The notes beneath the pieces were generated by a model, which did not search any database, was not told where the DNA came from, and saw only the letters and a list, made by a program, of their open reading frames with translations. Shown in pieces: positions 1 to 11,227 of a stretch of 34,813 nt of DNA. Within the stretch, counting starts at the first letter, position 1; each line of letters opens with the position of its first letter. Position numbers and translations under genes: made by a program. The stretch comes from Globomyces pollinis-pini (taxonomy: Eukaryota; Chytridiomycota; Chytridiomycetes; Rhizophydiales; Globomycetaceae), in assembly GCA_025399215.1 (NCBI GenBank), contig MU621275.1, positions 1-34,813 on the forward strand, read 5' to 3'.

Positions 1-563
1 TCAAACGCGTCGTGAAACTGTAACAGCAGTTTACAAACAATATTGGTCTAATCGATGCCAAATTTTACACAGTTATAGCAATAAAGATTGCATATGGGTG
101 TTTTTTTAAATAGTGTGATCGAATGATGTGACAGCTTTTAAAGTTACTTTGAAGTTTTGAAGTATATCAAGGAATAGTCTTATTTTTATTTTAAAAAATG
201 CATTAGATTCCTGTGAGATTGAGGATACTATTCAACTATCTATATTTCTCAAAAGATCAGTATTGCCTTAGAATGATGTTCTAGTTGTCTAGGGTGTTTC
301 ATGTCAAAAGTGCCACCGTGGAAAATCCCTTATGGACCTGACTGTAAAAGGGGGAGATACGGTTTCAATCCATCTCTAGTGCACGGTTGTACAATGAATA
401 TCTTATCAGTCCTCCTGATTTCGAAACACAAACACTTTGTGGAAAAGAAGTCCTAAACCAACTTGATGAGTGTTTTCAAAGTTGATGGTAGTAATATAGC
501 ATCTAAACAAGTTACTTACATCCACCCCCACTTACTTTCTTAATTTTTATTAAAGACCCACTA
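1..563. other. Upstream non-coding stretch, nothing recognised
   Basis: This is AT-rich sequence with no open frame of useful length on either strand and no recognisable RNA gene. It presumably holds the promoter and 5' untranslated region of the gene starting at 564. It could also include the end of a gene outside the window, but I see no exon that can be tied to a family. Confidence 0.4.
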
Positions 564-3139
564 ATGAAAGATTTAATGCAACCCACTGAATTATTTCATA
601 ATGTTTCCCAAAGGTTTAAAAGTTCGAAGCGAAAGTATAAAGCAAAGAAATCATCGTCGAAACACGACATCACAGAAAAACGAGCAATATCAAAAGCAGA
701 TAACGGAACCCTAAACGAATTACAAAGTATCTTATCTGATGATTTAAGAAAGGGAATAATGAAAACCAAGATGATGGTAGAGCGTGATGATACCTTTGCC
801 CAACCAGAAACTATTCGTCAGAAAGATTTATCCAAATTATTAGGATCTACATTCGATATGAATCTATTGATGAAGAGTCAAATCAAAGAAGGTAAATTAG
901 TCTGTTACTTACCAAAGCTACTCAACATTCAATTGTCTCTCAAGTAACACAATATATTGTAGTAGAAGATACTACCGAATCACATGCAGTCAATTCAAGA
1001 TTGGAACCTTCACGTGCTGAAGTAGAAACGACTAACCCTCTTGCCTTATCTGAAGAAACTACAATTAGTGGGCAAGATCCTCTGATGGAAGCAAATTCTT
1101 CACATAGGTCAAATAGTTCGCCAGCGAAAACTTGTATCATTAAAACTAAGCTTGATAGCCCTGTTACCCGATCAACAGGATACAAAGACCTGTCAAAAAT
1201 ATTGGGAACTGATCTTAAAGATATTGATTTGATAGTAAATCCCACGACAAAATCGAATAAAATGCGAACAAAATTAGAAAATGCATCCAACTCCAGTTTA
1301 GACCGATTCGTAAAAGGATTCAAATCAGACAGTGGTAAAAGATTTATGAACTCAAGTGGATACAATAGCTCGTGTGATTCTATTTCTGGGGTTTCGGTGG
1401 AAGAAAAATCTTCAAAATCTAAAGTTAATAAATGGAAACCATTCAAACGGATTTCCAGAAAAGATTCCACTAAATCTGACTATTCGGAATCCGAGTCAAT
1501 GTTCAGGTTTGGTACAAAAAAACCAACGCAAATGGTGTCTTGCACTTCATCGGCATTGGGAAGCATTGCTGAGTCGGATATTTCACCCGCTGATATTTCG
1601 GATTGGGAAGTAAACACAACTTTCAAAAACAAGGATTTGCTGAACCTTTTGGGACGTCCAGTTTTAAGTGAAGAGCCTCTTGAAGTTGTTCGCGCAATTG
1701 GTATCATCAAAAAACATAAAGATTCTATAAAAAAAGTAAACAAAGAAAACCAGATCAATCCAATCAAAAAAATTGTTGATAAGGCCAGAAAACATTTCAA
1801 AAAGTCAATAATACGAACCACGGAGCTGTTAGAATCACAGGCTATAGAAGAAGAACACGAAAGAGAAGCGCACGAAGAAGATATTCTGATACAATCTGTT
1901 GATGAGCGATGGAAACATTATTTGAATAGTTTAAATTACAATCCACAAAAGCTAACTCTGGGAGATCTAAAGCCATGGAGTTCATTCTTTGAGAAAAGTT
2001 CCGGAGTTAAAATTATTGATATAATTCGTAATCAAAATATCAGCTATGACTTGAATCTCCACTTTAGCCTGGAGGATTCGTTAATATTACCACAAGAAGA
2101 CTACACATTAGGAGTATCAATCCCTTTCGACGATGTATGTCAGTTATATCAACCACATATTAAGACTTCCGGTTATGCAGGAGTTGATATTGACGGAATT
2201 TTGATTTATATGGTTGGAGAGATTGCGTTCAAAAATAGACAGTTTCATTCAATCCCAAACCATAAACTTTATCCACATTTGTTTGGCGATTCAATACTAG
2301 AAACAAATTCATTCAATATAATGGATCAAGAAAGTAGTAGTAGTTCTAATTCATCATGTGAAGATGTATATACAGTAGCAAACCATCCACATCTATCTCA
2401 TTTTACTTTGAATGAAGTTGAAAATGACAAACAAAATGGGATACATCCGCTAGAGAGTTGTATGATGGAGACTTGCGACTTGTTGGAAATAGATTTGCTT
2501 ATCGAGCAATTCCAGAAGAATCGAAAAAACAATCGTGTGAAGTTGCTCTCGCAATTCTCTTCTAATCATCATGGTGAAGATAGTTTTAGATTATCTAAGG
2601 CTAGATTTTTAGATTCAGTACAAAGAAATTCGTTTGATCAACGATCAAAAGTTCGATTGATCCCGAAAGAAGAGCAAATTGGCCCAAAACAATTGCAAAA
2701 ATTGAACAGTGTATTAAACGACGCTCATATTTATTCGGCAAAAAGGCAAGATAGCTCAATGAGCGGAAAAACAATGAAATGGATGAAATCTTTTGTTTCT
2801 GTATCACATAAAAAGCCGGCCAGCTCGAATGAAGGTCGAAGGGCTGTTCATTTGCCACCACAACCAACTGAAGGTGAAAGACAACTAGCTCTGTTGAACT
2901 CAATCATAACAGATGAAACATACAAAGAAATAGCTCATTCAAAAAAAGACTCAAAAATATCTCGTTCTCGTCCTTCATTTACCTCCCAAGGCACTTTATC
3001 GACAGCAACATTTCAAACACAGACAATTCTACCAAGTGTTATTGACTACATATTCCCAGGAAGGACATCATACCGACGAGATATTTGTGTCACTGGATTC
3101 AATGCGAAAGAAATGACGGTATTTGATAACAGTGACTGA
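564..3139 (+). CDS. Large low-complexity protein with repeated KDLxxLLG motifs, unknown function
   Basis: I do not recognise this gene. Two exons (564-891, 918-3139) join across a 26-nt GT-AG intron. The join keeps the frame (850 codons, 849 aa) and links to upstream-open frame that the second exon otherwise lacks a start for. The protein is rich in Ser, Lys and Asn. It carries three copies of a short motif: KDLSKLLG near residue 87, KDLSKILG near 199 and KDLLNLLG near 348. A second motif type, L-x-x-L-x-S-[IV]-[LI]-x-D, occurs near residue 50 and twice in the C-terminal quarter. No membrane segment or signal peptide is visible. Copies of short hydrophobic motifs in a disordered chain suggest a scaffold or a repeated docking peptide; that is inference. 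The next gene starts 71 bp downstream on the same strand and also has basic, Ser-rich composition. Confidence 0.75.
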
Positions 3140-3210
3140 ACATAAAATAAAAGCTAAATTGTACGTGTTTTATTTCCCACACAACGTCATTAAGTTACTC
3201 ATTTAAAATC

Positions 3211-4836
3211 ATGCCAAATAGTAAATACACTCCAAAAATTAGTGAGAAAATCAAATCTATGAACAGAGAGAGAAAGGAAGCTAGGATAGCTAAGCAGATG
3301 GAAAAGAAATCCCTTGAAGAAAATGACATAGATGGCGAAATCACTATATTTTCAGCAGATGGATTAGATAGCACTATAGCTACTGCATCTTCTTCGTGCA
3401 GCACCGAAACAGCAAATCTGATAAGTCCTATTAAAGAAATTAATGAGAAAAACAGAAAACATTGGTCTCGACTAGCTGGCATTACAGAACTTCATGTATT
3501 AAATGAATCAAAAATGGGAACTGATCTGAAGCGTATCTTTCAGAAAAATGTTCCGAATGCTAATCTTGACAGCGGTAAAGATTTCCTAGATTCTTCGAAT
3601 ATCAAAGAGAGTAGAGCAATTAGCAGTAATAATAGTGAGGAAAACTTGGAATATGAAGCTGCTCAAAAGAAAATCAACAACTACAAGATCTCTACAATTG
3701 GAAGCGGAAGAATCAACCAAATGCCGTCCAAAACCATCAAGAATTTTGTGGATTCAGCCCTTAACAAAATCAAAGGCCATCCATCTAAAGTTAAAGCTAC
3801 GAATAACAAGGCAGAATATGTTAAACTCGAGAATCAACGTTTACCAGACACGTCTGATAAACCTTCAATAATATATACAAATACCATACCGAAGAAGAAA
3901 TGTGATACAGCTCGAGTTATTGATCTTGTTCGTTCTAGAGATGTCGTTAATATAGATAAATCAATTTTTGCGGCAAATGTGAAAGATATTGTAACAAAGA
4001 AATCAGAATTCGAGTCTGCCTTACCCATTTCATGTACGGATACTTCAAATACGGGTTGCACAATTGGGATTGATTTTGATCAAATCATGCAGAACATACT
4101 AGGGGATGAAGAATTCAAAAGAGCTATATTGGAATGTGATCCTTATGTAGAGCAAATACACAAAGAGAGTTCAATTGTACACGAACTGAGCGATCCAATA
4201 TCATATCAGTGTGAGGAAATGGCAGATATAATGTCCGAACCAGATTCATTTGGAATTCCTGAATTTGGCCCTGGAGATCGAGATGCAGAAAATTTAGAAT
4301 CTTTGCGATTTATAGAGCTAGATTATTTATTCAGTAGACATGAGAGTATTACAATGATTAAACAGAAATTATGTGCAAATCAGATTCAATCACGATTAAA
4401 GAAATCACAATCAGCTCCACAACTTACTTCCCTTTCTTTTTCATTTCACTCCGCCATACAGCAGGAATGTGATATTGACAGTTTAATTGAAAATGAAACA
4501 CAGTTTGATATTGATAAGACAAGAGAATGTTTTTATAATGATCTAGCTAAACCAAAACTCAAAAAATCCGAAGAAACAGAAGAAAATTTATCAGAATTTA
4601 TCAAGTGCTTATTTTATAGACCAAAACTTAATCGAAGAGCACACGCTGAATATTTTTCAACTGAGGATTTGCTGGTAGCTCCTCCTAGTTTTACATCTAA
4701 CTCACATTGTTTTGATGGTAAAGTTTATGAATTCGAAAGCATTTGGGATTTGGATCCTAAAATAGCCAACGAAGTCGAATTAAATCGTCACTTAATTAAA
4801 GAAATAAACTTTAGGACACGAAGTTGTACCAAATAA
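3211..4836 (+). CDS. Unrecognised 541-aa Lys/Ser/Glu-rich protein
   Basis: Intronless frame beginning at an ATG 71 bp after the previous stop; 541 aa. The N-terminus (residues about 1-40) is highly charged and helix-prone. The rest is Ser/Asn-rich with scattered acidic blocks, and the C-terminal 80 residues are more ordered in composition (aromatic and Pro/Cys positions). A weak echo of the neighbour's motif appears near residue 103 (GTDLKRIF). No membrane segments, signal peptide or known domain is visible. The stop lies only 49 bp from the stop of the convergent gene on the other strand, so the 3' ends must be very close or overlap. Its tandem placement and similar composition suggest it may be related to the previous gene, but I cannot show homology by eye. 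Confidence 0.7.
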   Translation: MPNSKYTPKISEKIKSMNRERKEARIAKQMEKKSLEENDIDGEITIFSADGLDSTIATASSSCSTETANLISPIKEINEKNRKHWSRLAGITELHVLNESKMGTDLKRIFQKNVPNANLDSGKDFLDSSNIKESRAISSNNSEENLEYEAAQKKINNYKISTIGSGRINQMPSKTIKNFVDSALNKIKGHPSKVKATNNKAEYVKLENQRLPDTSDKPSIIYTNTIPKKKCDTARVIDLVRSRDVVNIDKSIFAANVKDIVTKKSEFESALPISCTDTSNTGCTIGIDFDQIMQNILGDEEFKRAILECDPYVEQIHKESSIVHELSDPISYQCEEMADIMSEPDSFGIPEFGPGDRDAENLESLRFIELDYLFSRHESITMIKQKLCANQIQSRLKKSQSAPQLTSLSFSFHSAIQQECDIDSLIENETQFDIDKTRECFYNDLAKPKLKKSEETEENLSEFIKCLFYRPKLNRRAHAEYFSTEDLLVAPPSFTSNSHCFDGKVYEFESIWDLDPKIANEVELNRHLIKEINFRTRSCTK

Positions 4837-4885
4837 AATAAAACTGCAAAAATTCTGTTAATGTAGTATATTCTATGCTAAAATA

Positions 4886-7435
4886 CTAATAATACGCCCT
4901 TGTGTCTTTAAACTTAACTACATCCTTTCTACTTCCAAATCGTAAAGTACCTAAAGGCTCATCCATAGTATTTCGGTCTTCTCCAAAACGAACCTGTACT
5001 TTATCCCAATCTTCGTCTGCTGGATCAAATACTTCCAAAACATATTGAGACATTTGTGCCACATTTTTACTTCCAGGTTGGATGCTTTTAGACAGATATC
5101 TCAAATATGAATCTGTTGCTTTCCTTAACTTTGCCAAATCACGTACGATTAAGAATGTTGAGAGTAGAATACAAAAGGCAGAGCACGTAAGAATAAGAAT
5201 GGATAAAGAAAAGCCAATACTTAATTTCAATTGAATAGAGTCCGTTGAAAGCTCTGCCTGAAACGGTTTTGGGTTGAGGTGGTCTGAAACTGCCAATATT
5301 AACATAGAACCAACAGTTTTTCTAATTCTATTTGAATAATCATAATCAGACAAGCTTGAAGAAGGAAAGGGAAAGTACTTTCCGTTAGATAGGAATTTTC
5401 CATCCAAGTTGAAAGTACTCTTGGAAAATATTCTGGAAAGCAGAGAGTATGACAAGTCGTTACTTTCGGCTTCATTTAAACAACTATCGCCAATATCTGA
5501 ACAAGTGAATTCATCTACGGGAGTGATTTCATCTATTTTTTTACGTTTTGGAACATTTGCTACCAAAGAGTATTCTGTTTTTGCAATACCACGAAAACTT
5601 CTAGCCGAAATAACGCATCTTCTGTTAGTTGTTCCTTCCTTTTTTGTTCCAGCAAATATAACATCTGCCATTGCTGATTGATTTCCTTGTACTAAATTTT
5701 GCAAGATCATTTCTATCGAGTTATCTTCTACATTATAATCATTTAATGTAGACATGCAGTTGACTGTAACTCCAATTAAGTCTTGTGGGTGAGTTGAAAT
5801 AACAGATGTTGATTTCGTCACTTGTGATATGGAAAGAAGATGAAGGGAAATAGGGATTATTAAATAGTCTCCAGATTCTAAACCAAGGCACTCGCTACAG
5901 GTTATTGCACTTCCAGACGCAACATAAAATATATCTGTGGCATGTGTAGAATTGGAGAAGTTAATTGATGTATCCAATCCCACAAACATCCCAGGTTCCA
6001 ATGGTGATACCACATGCACTTTTTTAAATGCCAATTCCGCAGCAACAAGGCAACAGTAAAAAATAAATGCTAAAAATTAAATCTTGAAAAGCGCTATACC
6101 TCCATAATGAAGAAGTTTAGACTTACCACCACCGTCAGCGGTGTGATGCAAAGTTTTAATCGTAGCGGTACCAGAAATGAGCTTATACATGCATCCCATA
6201 AATGCATGGCGTTGATTGATAGCTTCAGTGGCAGCCATAGCAGCCATTCCCAGAGTAACCAAAACAAACTTATATAGTAATGCCATTGAGGTGTTTGAGA
6301 AAACAAAATAGTCAAATAAGAATAAGAATGAAACCAATAAGACAAACGGAAATAGGCACATCAAAAAAAGAGTACTTTCCTTCTTGTATGACACATGTTC
6401 GTAATAGTATTCCGAAAATTGTTCGTGTTTCTTTGATAAATATTTGATTAATGGATTTGTAGAAGCTTTTGGGGCGTTGATTTCTACTTCTTCCACTTGT
6501 ACATTTCTTGTTACTTCCTTTTCGATATTCGCTTTCATTGGTTTCTCCTCATCCACAACAGCCTTTGCTACTTGTTTGCTTGTTGAACTATCATCTACTG
6601 CAGATTTATCAAACGTCAGTACAGGTCTCTTGGCACTTGAATCTGACCTAGGACGACTCGTAGATAATGCTCTAAGTCGTGGATTAGTAATGGAGCCTTT
6701 TAAAGAGCTCCTTCGAGCAGCTTCTGGCCTAAGGCTGTCTGTCATACCAGAAACACCGTCCGATCTAATAGACGTGTTTGTAGAAGTGTGGGGATTGGAT
6801 AGTAGACTGGAACTAACAAATGTGCCAGGATTGGTAAAAGGGTTTGAAGTTGGAAATGGTTCATGTTTAACAGTTTCCGGTTCAATGATGTTTATGTCTA
6901 TGTTATTAACCTGACTAGTCTGTCCTGTAACTGACCCATGCATGCTAACTGAATTTTGATCCATTGCTAATCCTCTTAAAAACGATGTTGAGCCACGAAT
7001 AGGTCTTGGAAGGCTACTAGAATCATCACGTAAACTTGACCGTCTACTTGCAGTACCCGGTGGAATGATCATAACACTTTCCCTACGTCCTTGAAATCTA
7101 TTAACGGGTGGTGGAGGCATTTCTTCATCTGAAGAGGAAGATTCACTTTCATTATCAGGTTCAACTGGGCTGAGAATTGTTGATAACCTTCTACTGGAGG
7201 CAGACATATTGTCTCTATTAATAGTGAGAGAAGCGAGTCCCGTTTGAGGTTGATTTGGGTCATTTCCACCCCATCTATAACTGTTTCTACGGGGTATAAT
7301 GATTGGAGGAGTATAGTCTATAACATCATCGTCTTCTTCATCCTCATCACTCTCCGGTTCCCTGATGGATATGGTAATTTCAGGAGGTGCAAAGGGATTG
7401 GGTGGATTCTGAGGAGAGTCTTCATTTTCGCTCAT
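4886..7435 (-). CDS. Multi-pass membrane protein with Cys-containing ectodomain, paralog of the 11228-13072 gene
   Basis: Two exons (7435-6100, 6069-4886) join across a 30-nt intron to give 839 aa. The first 330 residues are acidic then Ser/Pro-rich and probably disordered and cytosolic. Two membrane helices follow (near residues 355-375 and 385-405), then a short Gly/Thr loop and a third helix created at the splice junction. Next come about 240 residues with Cys pairs (CSEC, and C-x5-C after a Pro/Asp stretch), a fourth helix and a 90-residue tail. The tail has the signature RFGEDRNTMDEPLGTLRFG, which recurs as KFGEDKKTLTKAIGRLKYD in the paralog. The loop between helices 3 and 4 is likely extracellular or lumenal, with N-glycosylation-type Asn sites. 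I do not recognise the family. Function could be sensing or transport; neither is shown. Confidence 0.75.
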
Positions 7436-7631
7436 TTATAAATTGTTAAAAAATGTTACTTTTTACGCGACGCGGTAAATCAACAAATTTAAAAACACTT
7501 TGCACATGAAAGTAGCAAATGCTATTCTTCACCATAAATCTCTTGCCATTAATAATAAACTTGAGAACTAATATGTATAGTATAATTTAAAAAAAAATTA
7601 TTCGAAAAAAAAGGAATTTATTGCATTTGCT

Positions 7632-10600
7632 TTAACTCCAAGCTTCTCTCAATAATTTTTTGGTGGCCTAGTGGTTAGTTATTGGTAATATAAAATTTAC
7701 ATAGTATTTGGCAGTTTGCACACCAATTGATAATACCACGATGGAAGTGATTAATTGACAGTAAGAAAAGTCTTCAGACAACATATCAAACGGTTTACTT
7801 GGTGTTCGTCTCACTTGATAAATGTCTAAACCGTAGCCTAGTAAAATTGAAGTGGATTCTAGATTCGTTGGTTGCGAATCTATGGTTGTTATTCCTAAAA
7901 CAGGTAGAAAGTATGAAGCCATATCTCTTGGGTTTGACACTATAACAGGACGATATTGCTCCAATAATTCCTCTTTCTCTAATGCTGTTGGCGGATGAAT
8001 AGGTCGTCTTGGGTTAAGCTGGTGACGGTTCACACCCAACATTTGACCATGTTTTAAACCAAGTACAATTTCACGAGAAGTAATACCCGACTGAGTGGTG
8101 GTTACTCCTAATGCAGATACGCCGTGCTGTAAAACGTATGATTGTGCAAGATATGAAGGTTTTTCAGCTTCATAGGACGAAAAATTAGTACTTGCAAATC
8201 GAACATCCGGAATAACACTTTCATACATTTCCAAAATAGAAATCTCATAGTGTTTGGAGTCAACAAATTTAACAATTTCAGTATCCACAGAAGGATCCAC
8301 TTTGGCTTTTCCATGATTCCAAAACGTATAGACAACAAAGTTTTCACATGCTTTAATATGAATATCTTTGATCCCACCAACAGCAGAACCAGCTCCATGA
8401 TGGATAGTTCTCGAATGAATAGTGCCACTAAGGGAATCAAATAGATAAACATAAACAGTCGAGGATGACTCGGTTTCTTTTAAAGTCGCTATTGCAAGCA
8501 AGTTTGGATTTAAATACTTGTATAGAACCGAACGAGTGCCCAATACACGACCAATTGAAGCAATGTTAGTAGTGTCGGTTTGTGAAATAGAGGCAATCAC
8601 CTCACCAGGTGGCAAGATAAAACTCCATGTGGAAGTAATTTCGTATAACTATTTTATAAGACATTAAATATTACCCCAACATCGATTTCATCATTCACGT
8701 GGAAACCATCAATTCTATTTGCTCCAGAACCATTAGTGATATAAAAATTTATGGAATCCTTAACCAATGCAAATGCAGAAGACGATTCAGATGATTTTGG
8801 GTACAACTCAAGCTTTTTAGAATCTGTAAAAACAAGCGCGATCACAAGTTCATGTGATACGTGATTGACAGCATTTGTCAAGAATACAGTATCTACCCTC
8901 TTTTGTAATATATGTGTTGATGTATCAGGTCCATTCTTTGGACCAATCAAGCCATTGAAGCGAATAATATGTGTTTTCTACTACATTAAAAAGACATGAA
9001 CTAACTGCTTGATCCAAACCAATTGCTACGACAAGAGGAGGTGATACCACTCGTACATCCCTTGTTAATAACAGCTGAGTAATTGAAACATTTGGCATAA
9101 ATTCTTGCCACAAAATTTTACCACTTAAAGTATCCATAGCAATCAATTTTCCAGTTGAGGTTGCAAATATAATCAATTTCTTAAAGCCATATTTATCAAC
9201 AACCGCATTTAAATTTGAGTTCTTCTTGGGACTGTTGGTAAAGTAATCTCCCAAATTCTATCTTTCTTAGTAGGACAAAATATTACCAGTAATAAACCAA
9301 TGTGCTTTTGCACTCTTGTCACATAACGGCTCAAAATGCCATTTTTGCCATCCTTTTCCAATCCAATTTCATCAACTTCCGAAGAGCTTCCTTGCGACGA
9401 TGGCAGTTCAAGAATTAAATGCTTTGAAATATGTGATAAGCTTTCTTCTCGTGTCCAAACCCTCTTGGTTCCTTTCAAAAGGTGGAATGACCCATCTCGT
9501 GTAACAACTATAACTTTCACATCTTTTTTCGGAACATTAACATGTCCAAAGACCTAAATCTCCAATTAACAAGTATTGATACAATAATAATGCAAATTCA
9601 AACCCATGAAAAAAAAGAAAGATGGAATTTACCTTATTTACATCTCCACTATTACCAAAATTAAATGGAAAGTTATGCGATTGCAAAAAGAATTTAGGCT
9701 CTAAATGCAGCACTTCGGAAACTATTGAAGCCTATTTGATAAGACAGAATATACTACCTTTGCTCGAGTTGCATAGGTCAAAACTTTTCTTCCATCATTT
9801 AATTCAGTCAAGTGAAAAGATTGGTTCGAATTAGCTTCTGTTGAAGCCTATGTGTCAGCGAAAAAGAACTCACAAATTTATGTATCAAATCAACTGATCC
9901 TGTCGCTGAAAATTGCAGCAATGAATAATCATTAGATGCGCTAATAGCAAGGAAGTGAGACCCGATAGTTTCCGTTGATATAGCCTTAATACTTCTGGAC
10001 GCCTATACTTCAGTACATTGAAAGGCTTACGAAACTAGGCTTTAATTCTGATGATAGCTTTTAAGTTAGATCATGAACACAAATACCAAATTTGACAAGG
10101 ACAAAACGGGGTTCGATACATCACCCAACTTGATGTAATGCCACTCTTTGGAATCACTCCACACGATATAGTTCTCCTCGTTTATCGCCAATGGTACCAG
10201 TTCAATATCATTAATGATATCATTATAAGAATAGCTTTTTACAATGTTGCCTACATATTGAGCAAAAGCATCTATACCGATTTTGCTATCAATCACCATT
10301 ACCGTAAGTTGATTCGTAGGATTTCCAACAAGATAAACTTTTTCATTTCCAAAGGTTATCAACGAGGGTTCAAAGCTGTGCGTAAAATTTGAATTTAATT
10401 ACGTTAACGGGACTTTGTATAAAATTTCCCCACTAGTAACATCAATGACGGTGAGTATTTTTGATTCCATCAAATACAGTCGATTGTTAACAATATTTAT
10501 ATTTATGCTATCAGAAGATTTTGTGTAGTGTTTGTCCATCGCATTTAGCCCGGTATCAACAGTCCAGGACCGTAATCTATATTGTGATGACTGGTCTATA

Positions 10601-10936
10601 GATATGGTAAAACATTCTTTTTCATTAGCCTAATGAGATGATTACTAGAACCTTGAGCTTTCAAATACAAAATTTCTTCATCCAACTGATGCCTCCAAAC
10701 TAAAATGTTATTCAATCAGGTATACTAATATCTGAAGTGGTTTGATCAACCAAAGCTAATACATTTCTATCAGTTGAGATCAATAAATTGGATTGTTCTA
10801 ATGCAAATACTGATACAACTGTCACTGGTGTTCCAATATATTTCTGATGCCAATCCAGCTTTCCTACTTCTTCTGCATAGATGGAGAATACAGTAGCGAA
10901 CTGCAAGAAAGGTAATAAACACCGAAACACTTTCAT
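7632..10936 (-). CDS. EMC1: ER membrane protein complex subunit 1
   Basis: EMC1 is the large subunit of the EMC insertase, which inserts multi-pass and tail-anchored membrane proteins at the ER. Thirteen exons join in frame to 964 aa, close to the usual length of about 990. The N-terminus has a signal peptide followed by EEVGKLDWHQKYIG, the typical start of the mature protein. The first beta-propeller, a middle region and the DUF1620-type end follow. The end contains GRVLGTRSVLYKYLNPNL, PRRPIHPPT, a YGLDIYQVR segment, the single C-terminal membrane helix and a KKLLREAWS end. Introns (plus coordinates): 10700-10725, 10617-10651, 10376-10402, 10058-10086, 10003-10030, 9848-9873, 9732-9757, 9554-9632, 9258-9286, 8936-8981, 8649-8674 and 7668-7700. 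The 8936 intron could use a donor 3 nt earlier (49 rather than 46 nt). Confidence 0.93.
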
Positions 10937-11227
10937 GATAAAGCGAGGGGTTGAAAAAAAACGGACTCAAAAGTTGAATTGAATTGAATCTATTAGGTTC
11001 ATGAAACGAAAAGGAAATGGATGGATTCAAATAGTTGATAACCCGTAACGGGTATGGGATTTAGTTGAATCATTGATGTCGATACACAGTGTTTTTGTGT
11101 ATTGAAATGAACTACATACTAACTGTACAACTATATGACTATAGAAAAATAAATAGAATTCCATTCTATTAGTATAAAGTACACCGTTTTGTACTGAGTC
11201 AGACTGACGCGAAATTTTTAATTGTCA
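10937..11227. promoter_or_regulatory. Shared 291-bp divergent promoter region
   Basis: This stretch separates the start codon of EMC1 (minus) from that of the membrane-protein gene (plus), so both promoters must lie here or overlap the 5' untranslated regions. It has AT-rich tracts but no element I can name. The short open frame across 10770-11030 is antisense-free filler overlapping the EMC1 start and is not supported. Confidence 0.45.

Noticed and set aside
330..410. tRNA-like words (CTGACTGTAAAAGG and GGTTTCAATCC).
   Set aside because: The stems do not pair into a cloverleaf.
7660..7690. tRNA-like D-arm sequence (GGCCTAGTGGTTAG).
   Set aside because: It is the complement of the last EMC1 intron's branch and acceptor, and no matching T-arm box lies downstream.
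8936..8981. Apparent frameshift in EMC1.
   Set aside because: A 46- or 49-nt GT-AG intron restores the frame and gives FNVNG, in line with the family's FNPVTG region, so no sequencing error is needed.
9554..9632. EMC1's 79-nt intron as another tandem array.
   Set aside because: It contains no internal AG, so it cannot be divided into GT...AG units.
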